Positions 49,520-61,600 of a stretch of 64,000 bases of DNA are shown in pieces. Under the pieces are notes generated by a model. The model made no database searches. It saw only the letters and a program-made list of their open reading frames with translations, and had not been told where the DNA came from. Source of the stretch: Ehretia macrophylla (taxonomy: Eukaryota > Streptophyta > Magnoliopsida > Boraginales > Ehretiaceae); the NCBI GenBank assembly GCA_037974665.1, contig CM075773.1:53544917-53608916 (forward strand). The letters are read 5' to 3'. The translations under genes and the position numbers were made by a program. Position 1 is the stretch's first letter. Every line of letters starts with the position of its first letter.

Positions 49520-52199
49520 TTCTTTGTCTTTTCTTCCTCATTTGTTTCAATCTATAAATATTTGCATTTTGCAAGCACATCACATTACATGTGTGTCTAT
49601 ATATACACACACAGACGCACACTGATCGAGCGAAAAAACACATATTACACACACAATGCTGCTGCTAGCTCTTTTGTTCCCGTAAAACCTGGAGAGAATC
49701 AGAAAAATTCCCATTTTCAAGTGCCACCATATCAAGAAAAGAAGCGGCGCTGCCGGCTTATCTCGCCGGCGAATGTTCAACCACCATTTGAAGATCTTCA
49801 GCAGCTAATTGCATGGGATTTTCACATCGCCTTTTGATTTGATTTGATTGTTTGATCTTCAAGCTACGGCCTTTTGTCTGCATGTTGTTAAATAGCAAAA
49901 CAACCAACACATCACAACGTTTTGTTGTAGTTAGTGCGCGTGCTGCTCGGAACATCTAAGGGTGTCACAGATCTCAAATACTACGAGCCATTTACATTTA
50001 CATTTTCAACTCCAAGATTTTTCATCTTTTCAGATCTTCATTTATAAGGTAAAGTATCAATTATTATGCTTTCCTTCAACTTTTCTTCTTATTGCATGAA
50101 ATATTGTTTGACACGATGACCAATTGTTCATTCATTAAATGCTCGTTCTCGTGTTCAATTTCTATATGTAAAGAAAAACTATTCGGTAAGTATAGACTGA
50201 CATAAATCTTTTACATATTAATTGTATCGTAAAATTTTTATCAATGTGAAATTAATGTATTAATCTAGACTGACTCGAAATTTTTTCCTTTCTTGGAATT
50301 CGTGATCAGTGTTAGTTCTTCTGTAAAGTGGTTGTTTCCAGTTGGCTGTAAAGAGCAAGGACGAGTGAATAACTATGTTTTTATTTTTGCATTTAAGGTT
50401 TGAAAACAATAGAGTTAAGAAGGTGTTGGGGGTAGGCTAAGTAGAGTCACTATCAAGAGAAAACAATAGGGTTTAACAATTCTCATTCTTTTGTCTCTTT
50501 GTTCATTCATCTACCGCTTTCATACCTAGACAACCTTTTTAATCCTCCATTCATTTCTAAAGCGATTGGTCACCATTTTTGTCGAGTCAACCTTCTCATT
50601 ATTATTATTATAATTATATTTTTCACGAGCATTGCTATACATATATATTCAGTGGCAGAGCTACATATAAATAAGTATGTACACAACTTAAAAAAAAAAA
50701 AAAAAAAACTTTTTGTTTCTGGTTCCTAAAAAAAAGTTATTTTTTTGAATCCTCTCACTGTTTGATCAGTGCTGCCTAAATCTCAGGGTCCTAACTCTTC
50801 ATGTAATCCATTCTTGATGTAATCTTCATCCTTTTTTTTTGATCAAATTAAAATTTTACTCTAATTATTAGATATTTAACATTCAATACATAAATTTTTA
50901 CCGTGCAAATAAAAGAACAAAAAGAGTGATATAAAATACCATATATGTATAGACATATATATTACATGTTTATGTGAGAAGCAATGGCTTTGGTTTATTA
51001 CATAAAGAAGAGGAAAGATGATAGAGTACAAAAAGAAAAAGGTGGCTATTGCTATTATTATTATTATTATTAATTGTGATATTATGATAGATTATGTGTC
51101 AGAAACTTCGGCTCTTACACACAAAAATGTCTGATTTCTTCTTTATTGGGTTTGTGCACATTAAAGATAGATCACATAGGAGACCAGGCTACTTTGAATC
51201 TTGCTTTCATTTATTGACTGTATATTTTAGATTTGAATTCTTCCGTAATTTTAATCTCATAATATTAAAAGTTAATCAATAATAATAAAATAATCATATT
51301 TTTATTACATCTTATGAACCAATTTTTTTAAAAAACTTCTCATCTATTGTATATTTATTTGTATTAAGGTTGGTTTGTTTGTAGTGGAAGTGCTTACTTT
51401 CGTACTAGTATTTTTGTATTATAGACAATTTTTTTAATCTTGTTTAAATTTTTTTTTTTTGCTAAGTATGTTTAAAAAGTTATTGTTTAAGCTTTTTGAA
51501 TCTTTTTTATTTGTGTAAATTTTTTGAAAAAATATACATTATGTGTTGAGGACACATGATTTACAATATTCAAATACTAGTTATTTACTATTGTTTTTGT
51601 TAGAATTACCGGCACTTATTATTTTCTTTTAACGTACACTATAACTTAATCTAGTTTTTCATATTTAAATGTTATACAATAGAGGTTAAAACAGTAATTA
51701 ATTTCTGATCACAAAATATTGTTACGCAACCATTTTATTCAATATGTGGTTTTTTTTTTTTTTTTTACATTACTATTATACTCGAGAGTGATCCAGAATT
51801 TACGTTTACGTTCAGTGGAAGCTTCACATATTATAGTATTCATATATAAACAGTTTTTTCCAGTAGGAAGTAATTAAGTTTTTTGTCTAAAAATATATTA
51901 AAAATATACAAATTTTCAAAAAAAGATTAAGGTGTGTGGGGGTTGATTTACCAATAGCTCCGCTATTGATTAGCTTTATCCAACATTTTTCGAACATTAA
52001 TTGTGTGAAATTAGACGAAAAACATCACATTAATACTCGTCGATATTGAATGCAAATTATTTGTTGTTTAATTTCTAACTTTTTTATTTTTTTATTTTTG
52101 CAGCTAAGAAGAGAAAAACAGAAAAAAAAAAAAGAAGAGGAAAAAGCTATACAACACTAGTGAAAAGGGGTGTGAAATAATAGGGAAAAAAAAAAAAAG
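49520..52199 (+). other. 5' leader of the BRX-like gene with an intron at 50049-52103
   Basis: A leader exon ending ATAAG at 50048 (donor GTAAAG) is followed by a 2.05-kb AT-rich intron with a strong acceptor (TTTTTATTTTTGCAG, ending 52103). A second leader exon, 52104-52199, is purine-rich and ends just before the ATG. Several short upstream frames lie in the first leader exon. Splice sites seen; transcription start guessed from the TATA box. Confidence 0.55.
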
Positions 52200-55100
52200 A
52201 TGTTGACGTGTATAACGTGCTCGAAGCAAAGAACAGAAGATGAAGGCGCGCGTGGGACACCAAGTACAAAAGAAGCCGTCAAAAGCCTGACGGCGCAGGT
52301 TCGTTCGTACATCTAATCCTCTATTGCCATGCCTTCATACTGTAGCATTTTTCTCTTTGCTTTCTTTTTGTCAGTTTCTTTTTACTCTTTCAAGAAACAA
52401 ACAAAATCTTAGCACCATGCTTTAGGGGCCATATCTTACAACAAGTGGGGTCGCCTTTGTGGGCCCACTTTCCTAAACTTTTATGAGTTAAAATCTTTTC
52501 GTAATAAAATTATAAGTGAAATATATTGGTGTAAATTATTTATATTATTTTATCATAATTATATAAATAGTTTATAACTGTTTATTATGTGTTATGAGTG
52601 AGATTCATTCCCATCTTTTACATATATGTTTGTACCAATTTCACTATTGAGTTATGGAAAATACTTTAGTCCGGAAGGTGCCCGGCAATGAGGTGGGGAC
52701 AATGTGTATAGGTACACACCTCATGAGTACGGATTGAAGAGTGTTTTAAAATTTAAATTATAAGTTTTTAACGCTCAAGAAAAGTCACATTTTCAACATT
52801 ACAAGCTAGTGTTTTGACAAATTTGGACAAAAAATTGCAACATTACTTTTTATGCATCGGATAGTCATCTTTAAAATTTTTAAGCCGATTCTTAATATTT
52901 GCTTAAATTGGTTGGCAAGAAATGATAAGTGTATGGTCACATGGCCAATTTTTCTTATGCTTTAACCAAAAAAAAAAAAAAAATTAATGGTAGAAATTAC
53001 TATAAACGCCTATAATAAATATCGAAGATTCATAATACAACATTTGGAATACGGGATTATTTTAAAAATTCGAGTGAACATTGAAAACTAGTAATTTCCT
53101 ACTATTTCTAATGTGTAGGTACAATTGTATTTTGGGGCTAAGGCTGCTTTCTTGAATTTTCAACTATGCCTTAAGAGGTTTAGTTGAGAGTAATGAATGT
53201 CTTTGGTCACTGGCAGGACCAAAGCAAAAGTGGTCTCTGGGTTCACAGCTAAATGTCGAAGCTTTATGCGTGTGATACTTTGATACCTAAGAGAACGACT
53301 TAATTGATGGTGACATGCTTATTCCTGTACCTTGGATCATGTGTCAAAATCTTGGTCCCCACATCTTATCTTAAATTTCCTTTTTTTTTTTCGGTTTGAA
53401 TTTTTCTTCAAAATGTTAGCTGTTCATAATGCGTATAGTAATAATTCAAAGAAGAAAGTGAGATAAAAAACTATAGCAAAAAGATCACGATGTAGTTAAC
53501 GATAGCTGCTTTCAAGAATTATCCTTCTTTTTTGGAGAACTTCATTGAATTATAAGTCATATGTTTACTCGATTTTTTGAAGTTTACCGTATATGCTACC
53601 TTAGTGGTGATCACATTTTACCATAAGCGTGATGCTTTATGTTATCTAGGTGTTGCTAAACTCCTCTTCTATATGGTAAGAATTCATGTATTAAATGTCA
53701 ATTTTCTATTTATATAGCAAGAACCTTATAAGAGAGGGGTGAAGCATCAACTGGGTGATATATAGTAATGCTTTTGCCATAATCGTGCAATAATGAGGTG
53801 AATTTTAAAAGTTAAATTGACCAAAACTAAATGTATGATAATGTCAGTTATCTAAGATGCATGCTCAATTATGTTTAACATTCTTTAGATTTCACATGAT
53901 TATTTCCAGAAATATAGAGGGTGTCAATGTGTAGCATTTGATTTCAATAACTCTATCGTCGCTTTATCACCATTTATCTCTCTCGTTAACGTTCAAAACT
54001 ATATGCAATGTGTCTTAAAATTGTCAATTGTTTTATATTGATAGATTAAGGATATTGCACTGAAAGTCTCTGGTTCATCCAAGCAAAGCAAGCCTAGAAC
54101 TCCAGGCAGCTACAAGATAGGACAAAGACCATACTCTGACTTTGGTTCAATTTCACCTGGAAGTTTAAGTTCAAATCCAGCTTGGGATTTTACGAACACC
54201 CCCCGTTATCACCCAACTTCTGGACATGATACAAGATTCGCTGGCGCGTTTAATGGTGGTGATGGTGGACAGTCTATCTCAATCAAGTCCACTGAAGTGG
54301 TGGTAGACGACGAGGATGAGCCGAAAGAGTGGACAGCACAGGTGGAGCCTGGCATACAAATTACCTTCATCTCTCTTCCTCATGGTGGAAATGACCTTAA
54401 ACGTATGCGCTTCAGGTAGAAATTTAAACATGTTATTCTCAATGAACTCGCCTTGATAATGATGTTTGCTTCTGAATCATGCTTATGTTGTTTGGAACCT
54501 TATATTTGAAGCCGAGATTTGTACGACAAATGGGAGGCTCAGAGATGGTGGGCTGAGAATTATGATCGAATCATGGAGCTATACAACGTCCGGACATTCA
54601 ACCAGCAGGCTCTTGATACTCCTGCGAGATCTGAGAACGGGGTATATGCCTAAACTAGTCGTTGATCTCTTCAAATTAGTCTAGATCATCTCGACTTATG
54701 CTCAATTCTGACGCAGCTGAAATGCCTAATAGTATGAAGGTGGCTATACCCTTCTAATATACTTGGACTAAGATTTACAGTTTGAAAACTTCTGATTGCA
54801 GAGAGATTCTTCTTATTCAAGGCTCGGATCACCGAGGGAAAGCTCTATGATGACTCCATCTGCGAACAGAGAATGGACGAGAAACTATTATAAACCTGTA
54901 CCTGGAAGTCAAGGTCATATTCCGTCTAACTTTTATTCATCCATGGATGCATCGAGGACAACAACCTCCTCGCGAGATGAGGCTTCACTTTCCATCAGTA
55001 ATGCCAGTGAGATGGAGTCTGAGTGGATAGAGCAAGATGAGCCAGGAGTGTATATTACCATTAGACAATTAGCTGATGGCACGAGGGAGTTGCGCCGTGT

Positions 55101-55459
55101 CAGATTCAGGTAATTTGACTATGCAGCCACTGATTCTACTACCTATATATCCTAGAAATATTCTGATTGAAACATATAGTAGGATGAGAGAGTACTATTT
55201 TGTCATCAATTAAAAATCATGGGGTTCTATCCTAAAATCGAACCTTGTGATTCTTAACATCACCAATGTACCTTGTTTTCATGAAAAACTGGCACATAAC
55301 AGAACAGAGCATACGAAGCATGGCATAAGGAATAGCATTGCTGTTCTTTACCTTATCTATATCTGTTTGTGTTTGCACAGCCGTGAAAAGTTCGGTGAAG
55401 TGAATGCGAAGCTCTGGTGGGAATCAAACAAAGAGAGAATACAAGCTCAGTACCTTTAG
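52200..55459 (+). CDS. BREVIS RADIX-like protein (BRX family)
   Basis: Five exons: 52200-52298, 54045-54415, 54512-54641, 54802-55109 and 55381-55459, joining in frame to 328 aa (TAG 55457-55459). BRX proteins are plasma-membrane-associated and nuclear regulators of root, vascular and stomatal polarity. The N-terminus MLTCITCSKQRTEDE has the conserved cysteine pair thought to be lipidated, then TKEAVKSLTAQIKDIALK. The first BRX domain spans about residues 130-185 (EWTAQVEPGIQITFISLP, LKRMRFSRDLYDKWEAQRWW, ENYDRIMELYNV). A linker (SRTTTSSRDEASLSISNASE) follows. The second BRX domain is at the C-terminus (EWIEQDEPGVYITIRQL, ELRRVRFSREKFGEVNAKLW, ERIQAQYL). Length and two-domain layout match the family of about 330-370 aa. 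I cannot say whether it is BRX or a BRXL paralogue. Confidence 0.95.
52299..54044 (+). other. Intron 1 of the BRX-like gene
   Basis: Donor GTTCGT, acceptor TATATTGATAG. The segment near 52490-52610 resembles, reverse-complemented, the MITE candidate at 39236-39371. A run of A lies at 52968-52983. Nothing else recognised. Confidence 0.85.
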
Positions 55460-55553
55460 ATGACCTGTTTTCGCGACTCAGACTCGCTACTTTCAGAAGA
55501 AAGATGAAAAATTCCAGCAAGTTGGAATGGTTCCGATTATCCATGTTATCGTC

Positions 55554-55667
55554 CGATGATGCAGAATCTGCCTTCCAGAATCAAGTTACTACACAATGTG
55601 GATTCACAACCGATGATGCAGAATCTGCCTTCCAGAATCAAGTTACTACACAATGTGGATTCACAAC
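55554..55667 (+). repeat. 57-bp direct duplication in the BRX-like 3' UTR
   Basis: Units 55554-55610 and 55611-55667, each starting CGATGATGCAGAATCTGCC and ending GTGGATTCACAAC, identical by eye. They begin 95 bases after the stop codon. Confidence 0.95.
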
Positions 55668-57735
55668 CATCACCAATAATAGAAAGACTACTAAATCAGA
55701 ACTCAGATAAAAAAAAAGATTATGTAGAAAGTTATAGGCAGAGTTTTTGGCTTTGTATGCCATTCTGTATTTATGTTTAGTTGTTATAGTACTATACTCT
55801 AATTCTGGATATACTTTTAGGCCTTCTTTTATCTTCTCTCTTTTTTTTTTTGATTAATTATTCTCTACATTTACTCTTTTTCGCTTTTGATGTCTTGTGT
55901 GATCTGTAATGAGCCGGTTCAGTTATTAGCTTGTTGATATGGGCTTAAACGATGTTTTTTAAGCTTATTTTGATAATAGTAGTGCACTTAGGTCACAATT
56001 TTCTGAATATGTATCATTTACAGAATTAATATGAAATGAGATGTTATAAGATAATGTCTCTTCGAAGATGTACATGGGGCTCATTCCTTGCAACAAATTT
56101 TTACATTTACTCTTATTATAAGATTAATGTCTCTTCTAAGAAACGAATAGATGCATAGACTGACTGGCAAATTTTAACCTGATTTAACCATCGGATAGTT
56201 GCACTAGAAATCAAATTCTAGCACCTTTACTCTTGTTTTTGGAGAATGACAAAAAAGGCATAGACATCTCATAGGATGATCACACTATAACCCGGCCTTG
56301 CCTCCCTCAAATCCAAAAAGTAGAAAAGAAAAAATTAGTTTTGTTACTTGACACAGTTACTACACTTGAGGTATATTTCATCAACATACAGATTAGTGAA
56401 TTTTTGCCAGTGGGTGGATGACACAATTTGTTCTGACAAGTTACATGAAACCTTCGAAGCGTCCCCGCATTTTGCAACATCTAGACATGATGTATGTCTA
56501 GAATGCGTACCCACATATCCATAAACCCCACGAGCTACTGGTAATGTGAACGTTTTAAAAACTAACCCACTCTCAAAATATATGATGGTCGCTCATCGAA
56601 ATGCTGCAAGGAGGAAATCAAACTAAGCTTTTAAATTAGACTGGAAGGCAGAAATGATAATAGACTCGTGGAAGCTGAAATTCCTCCTCTCATAACCATG
56701 CTTTTGACAAACACACCTCATCTAGTTGTACATATTCAAAATCTTAAGCTGTCAATATCTGCCAACTATGCTTGTTGCCACGCATGAATTTAGGTTTTTT
56801 TTTTTTTTTCAAAGCGAGTTATATAACAAACAATTTAACACTCAAAAAAATAATACTTTTTTTTTTTCAGTAGAAGCTAATTCATTTCAAATTAAAAAAA
56901 GCCCTAACAATACCATATATTCAAAAAAGAACGGAGATACGCGGAGACTGCAACCAGCACTGATCCTTATGTTTGCCCGCACCTACATGCAGCTCAGTCA
57001 TTCCTTATATGTTGAACCTCATACTGATAATGAAGAGTGAAGCAAAAGCAGATTTGTCTTGATACATCTTACACGACAATGAAGATGGAAATGCACGATC
57101 TGGTTAGAAGATGCAAACTAGGGGGAGCTTTTGCAGATGCAACATTGCTAAATGTTCGATTCATCATAGCAACAATACCTCAACATCTAGCTAACTAACA
57201 AGAAAGAAATAGCACAACAGCAATAACACTATAATACCAAACCAAATCAAGTCTCGTCCCATTAGGTGAGATCAACTTTTGATCTTTGAAAAACCCGACA
57301 AGTTCTACTCTAGCTGTCGGGTACAGCCCCTGACACAGGCAGAGTTAAATAACAATAGAATACCAGTGAGATAAAACATCAAACCAATATAACAACATTT
57401 TTATTTCATAGTACCAGATAATATCATGCTCTACAAGAGCAAAATGTTTACAAGACATTGAAAAAACAAGTCTACTTTAGGAGGACTATAGCAGTTTAAA
57501 GGAAACAAAGATCCAACCCAAGCATGCAATTAGCACTATAGCAGCAGCAGAACCTAATTACATCCAAAATTTATGAACCGTAATATGGCAGACGATGAAC
57601 ACACTTCCATACACCCACAATTCAAACTTCTCGGGTTGGTACACAAACTAATGAATACGCAATTCAACAAAGCCAGACGTCCAGAAGAACCATCAGAGGC
57701 ATTCCAGAACTTGCAGAACTATCTTCTTCCCCTTC
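55668..57735. other. 3' flank of the BRX-like gene and convergent intergenic region
   Basis: The BRX-like 3' UTR probably ends before about 55850. The minus-strand kinase 3' UTR probably covers about 57400-57735. The open frames between (for example 56726-57040) show only low-complexity content. Confidence 0.5.
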
Positions 57736-60700
57736 TCAACCTGCTACTTTTCTTGTGTAAACTTTTGCAGGGAGACTCTCTTGAGATCGTCCAAGGAAAT
57801 CAGACTGCCCGTGCCACCCTCCAGCTTTCATAGGTTGAGGCATGGGTTGCTTAGCAGGTGGCCTACCAGAGCCAATTGTCAAGTTTGCCAACTTGTCTGC
57901 TGCATCAGAAATTCTACGTGCATTACCCATGTAACTAGCGACTGCCCATTGAAATGGTTCATCACATCAGTAAACGGGCAAAACAGAGTTCGGACACAGA
58001 GAAAAAAAACTAGTGAAAAAGTCTCTTACTAGGGCCACTCTTTATGGGTGGTCGATATCGTGGTTGTTGCTTCGGATAGGCCTTCACTGATTTCTCAACT
58101 TTTGCAGTATCCTGGCACTAAGGACAGGAGGAAAGGAAATAAGTACTTCGGCATCCTCAACCAATGACCATAAATACCAAGGAATAAAGCTATTAACAGA
58201 CCTGATAACTCATTTCCAATTTCCTCTGCACACCTGCAAAATGAGAACATAAGAGAAAATCCCAAGTTAGCAACACACGACATATTTGTAAAAGAATCAA
58301 GCACATGAAATAATCATTTTATTCATCCCTCCCATCCCACTCACACGTGTATGCATACACAAACAAAAACTATGAAGGTTAGATCATCACCTGCGTTCGA
58401 AGTTGCATGTGATTTGGCGGTAGAAAAATTCATTGGTGGCTTCGGGTTCGACAAAGCTACAGAATACCTCTTACCAGATTTTTGTTCCAAACCTTCCCTG
58501 GGCCCTGCTGCAACAACTAAACGAATAAAACCATTATTTATGTAGAAAAGAGACTGCCAAGAAGAACAGAATCATTGAGATGCTTATAACTGGCTAACTG
58601 AATTGATGTAGGAAAGAGACAGACAATCTAGAAAAGGGGAAGGGGGAGAACGACAATTCAAGTAAATCACAAACCAGATGGAGGTGTTCTGGCCATGGGA
58701 GCTTTAGGGCGAAGAGATGGTGGAACATAGAAGCAGCTCTGCAACGCAGAAAATAACTATTTGTATCTGACAACACTCTTATGCAAATTAATATATGTTG
58801 AAAAGAGTAAAATTTTGGCACCTGGAAGAAAGGATGCTGAAGGGCTTCCATTGCAGTTGGCCTCTTGCAGGGATTCCAAGAACAAAGTGACTGGTATAAA
58901 GGGAAAGCAGGGGATTCATTAGTTCCCGGGCATGAAGGATCAAAAGAAAGAAAAACTTAAGGTGAATGAGAAGCAAAATGGGTACTCACTGTGATAAGGC
59001 TAATTGCATCTTCGCTAGCAGATGGTAGTAAGACAGAAAGATGCACACCAGCCACCTGCCACAATAAGTCAAAAACAAAAACAAATGAATCACCAGGATC
59101 TAACAAAACTGATTGCACATTAGCAAGTCTAAGTCCCTCAGCCCATTCAATTATGATTTAAAAGAGAACTGAACACTCGGATTTCTCACAGACTAAAACA
59201 AATGTATACACCATTCAGCACTTGCACAAATCCAACTGACCTGTGGAAACTGGAAGTTGATAGCACTAGCAAGTCTAAGTCCCTCAGCCCATTCAATCTC
59301 TGTTGGGCTTCCAAGTACACTGCATATTTTGTAGATCTCATCTGCTTCACTGTGTAATATAATGGGCAAACATGAATAAGTTGAATATCAAAAACATTAA
59401 TGTCATGAACATAATGCTACACTGGAATTAATTCTCTTAACAACCCTCTCCAATTAGGGGATAATTGGAGGATCCTCCAATTACCTTTTGGAAGAATGAC
59501 GCGTCACCTTCACTTACGATTATAGTCAGCTTTGATGCCAACTTAATACTCCTAAGACCAAAACAACATAGTTTTGTGATCCTTTATAAAAAGCCAATTT
59601 AAAAAGAAATTATTCTATGAAAATATAAGTAACCATGCTTAATTTTAATCATTCCTAAAAATTTCACACTAAATGTTGAAGCTTCTAAAATCATTTTCAT
59701 ATAAGTATTTTCTGGATAAATATTATTTTCTTAAATTAGTTTTTTATGAAGCTAAATAAAAATGTTACTTTAGTCTTAAATATAAATCAGTTGATAGTTG
59801 GCACAAATATGATCCTAGGATGCACTTGATAATAGAACAGAGAATACCCACATAAGATTTTCTATTTTCTTCACGGAAAAAGCAATGAAAGCAACAGATG
59901 GGTATATAAGGGGGTGAGGATAATGTATACCTTGAACCCGGAAATAAAGGACGAAGAGTAAGTAGTTCAGCCATTATCGCACCCATTGCCCACATATCTG
60001 CAAGTTAGAGGAAAAATTACTTGAGAACTGATTAAACAATTTGCCGAATATAGCAAAGAGATGCTCGTCTTCGACTTACCAACTGCAGAACCATATACTG
60101 GTGACTGGAGAAGAACTTCAGGGGCTCGATACCTGCAAGGCACATATTCCATGCAAAACATGAAACTGGAACACATCAAGGGGCATTTAGGGGAGAAAAT
60201 AAAGAAAGAGATAATCCACTCACCAGCGTGTTGAAACATACTCCGTATATGGAGGTTGAGAATTAATCTCCCGAGCTAGGCCAAAATCAGCAATTTTTAT
60301 GATATCTTTGGAAACAAGCAAATTCTCTACAGAGACAAGTAAATGAGGAATATGTTAAGAAGAGACTACACCAAGCTTTCACTTAATCAGTAAAAATCAG
60401 CGGGTGCAGCAAATTTTGGCATACAGAGATGATATCTTCATCAAGAATCCTTAAATATTTCCTGGATAAATTTTTTTGTTCAACAATTCAATTACATATA
60501 TATTTTTGATGATTTCTTTTGTCAATAGATCATACAAACTAATGATGAAATCACTGTCCAAGAAACATATCTCGAACCCTATTTGTGAAAGTGTGTGTGT
60601 GGCATATAAATGAGCAGAAAGTTGGTCGACAAACCAGAGACACGAAAAAGCATGCATCATTCATAAGTTGCTCCATATCTCAAAATGGGAAAGGACAACA

Positions 60701-61600
60701 CTATGCAAACCTTATTTTACAAGGTCAACATCTATTCCAAAACTCAAAATTGAATAACATAAAACGTTTCTCATAAGTCACAAACTCTCAGCTTCTCTTA
60801 TCTCTTATATATGTTTGTAGAAGCAATTACAGCAGAAGCAGTAATTACCAGGCTTAAGGTCACGATGGAAGTATCCGCGTTGATGCATGTATGAAAGACC
60901 TTGAAAAACTTGATAGCACCAGTTTCTCACTTCAGCCTCTGAGAAAGGTTTTCCCCTGGGTTTCATAAGCTGGTATAAATTGCATTCCTGAAATATGAAA
61001 GACACTATTATGTTACATAGGAGATAATTTATATGGTGGAGCAATTCCTAAACAGGAACAAAACTTACCATGTATTCAAATACAAAGTACAAAATGTCAT
61101 TTTCCCTAATGACTTCCTTGAGCTTCACAATATTAGGATGGTTCATTTTCCGCAATGACTGCACAAGCATAGATGCCATTAACACAGGATCTTGCAAGGA
61201 CACTAAAGGAAACAGAAAAGCAAACACATCTAACCTTAACTTCTCTCAGGTTTATACATTCCTCCCATGAATAGTATTTCTTCTTCATTTTCTTGATTGC
61301 TACCTGTTACAATAATGAGAATGCGTGTTTAACAAAGAAATTCCTATAACTTTATTTAAAAAAAAAAAGAGTTTTCATCAGTTAATTCAAGTTAAGATGA
61401 AATTACAACGATAAGAATACTTACCACTTCACCAGTCTGTTTATTTAGGGCTCGCCAGACACTACCAAAGGTACCATTACCGACCTCCTTAATAATCTTA
61501 TACCTACACCAGCCATTAAGCCATTGACATTATAAAACAGTAAAACACAAATGATTAAAGTATATTATAAAACCATAAACCATGTTACCCACCTTTCCAT
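57736..61600 (-). CDS. CDKF;4/MAK-like serine/threonine kinase (RCK family)
   Basis: Sixteen minus-strand exons: 61600-61593, 61503-61425, 61303-61235, 61158-61069, 60987-60849, 60326-60224, 60132-60080, 59997-59931, 59349-59241, 59055-58990, 58890-58822, 58738-58675, 58507-58391, 58233-58202, 58111-58030 and 57941-57736. They sum to 1353 bases (450 aa) with all phases consistent. Kinase features: glycine loop [18 protein letters not shown] lysine, [54 protein letters not shown] (a TEY activation motif as in MAK/RCK kinases), [42 protein letters not shown] Pro- and Lys-rich tail follows ([19 protein letters not shown]). Best match is the Arabidopsis cyclin-dependent kinase F-4 group (At4g19110 type), whose plant substrates are little known. 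Exon 1 contributes only eight coding bases (ATGGAAAG). The exon 13 acceptor could instead be three bases downstream. Confidence 0.93.
59121..59151 (-). repeat. 31-bp copy of exon 9 sequence inside intron 9 of the kinase
   Basis: 59121-59151 is identical to 59267-59297 within exon 9 (plus strand starts TAGCAAGTCTAAG and ends GCCCATTCAAT). It lacks splice sites, so it is a non-functional partial exon duplication. Confidence 0.95.
59350..59930 (-). other. Intron 8 of the CDKF-like kinase
   Basis: Donor GTATAC, acceptor ATTACACAG. It contains a 22-bp perfect palindrome at 59462-59483 (centre GGAGGATCCTCC). No coding content. Confidence 0.85.
60327..60848 (-). other. Intron 5 of the CDKF-like kinase
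   Basis: Donor GTAATT after LKPG, acceptor CTCTGTAG. AT-rich, with a short TG run near 60590. No other feature. Confidence 0.85.

Noticed and set aside
49511-49837. 108-codon open frame upstream of the BRX-like gene
   Set aside because: Low complexity at its start and located in the presumed leader exon; at most a set of upstream frames.
55417-55780. Open frames with a repeated QNQVTTQCGF unit
   Set aside because: They lie after the BRX-like stop codon and arise from the 57-bp duplication in the 3' UTR.
56726-57040. 104-codon plus-strand open frame
   Set aside because: Driven by T and A runs; no domain or conserved pattern.
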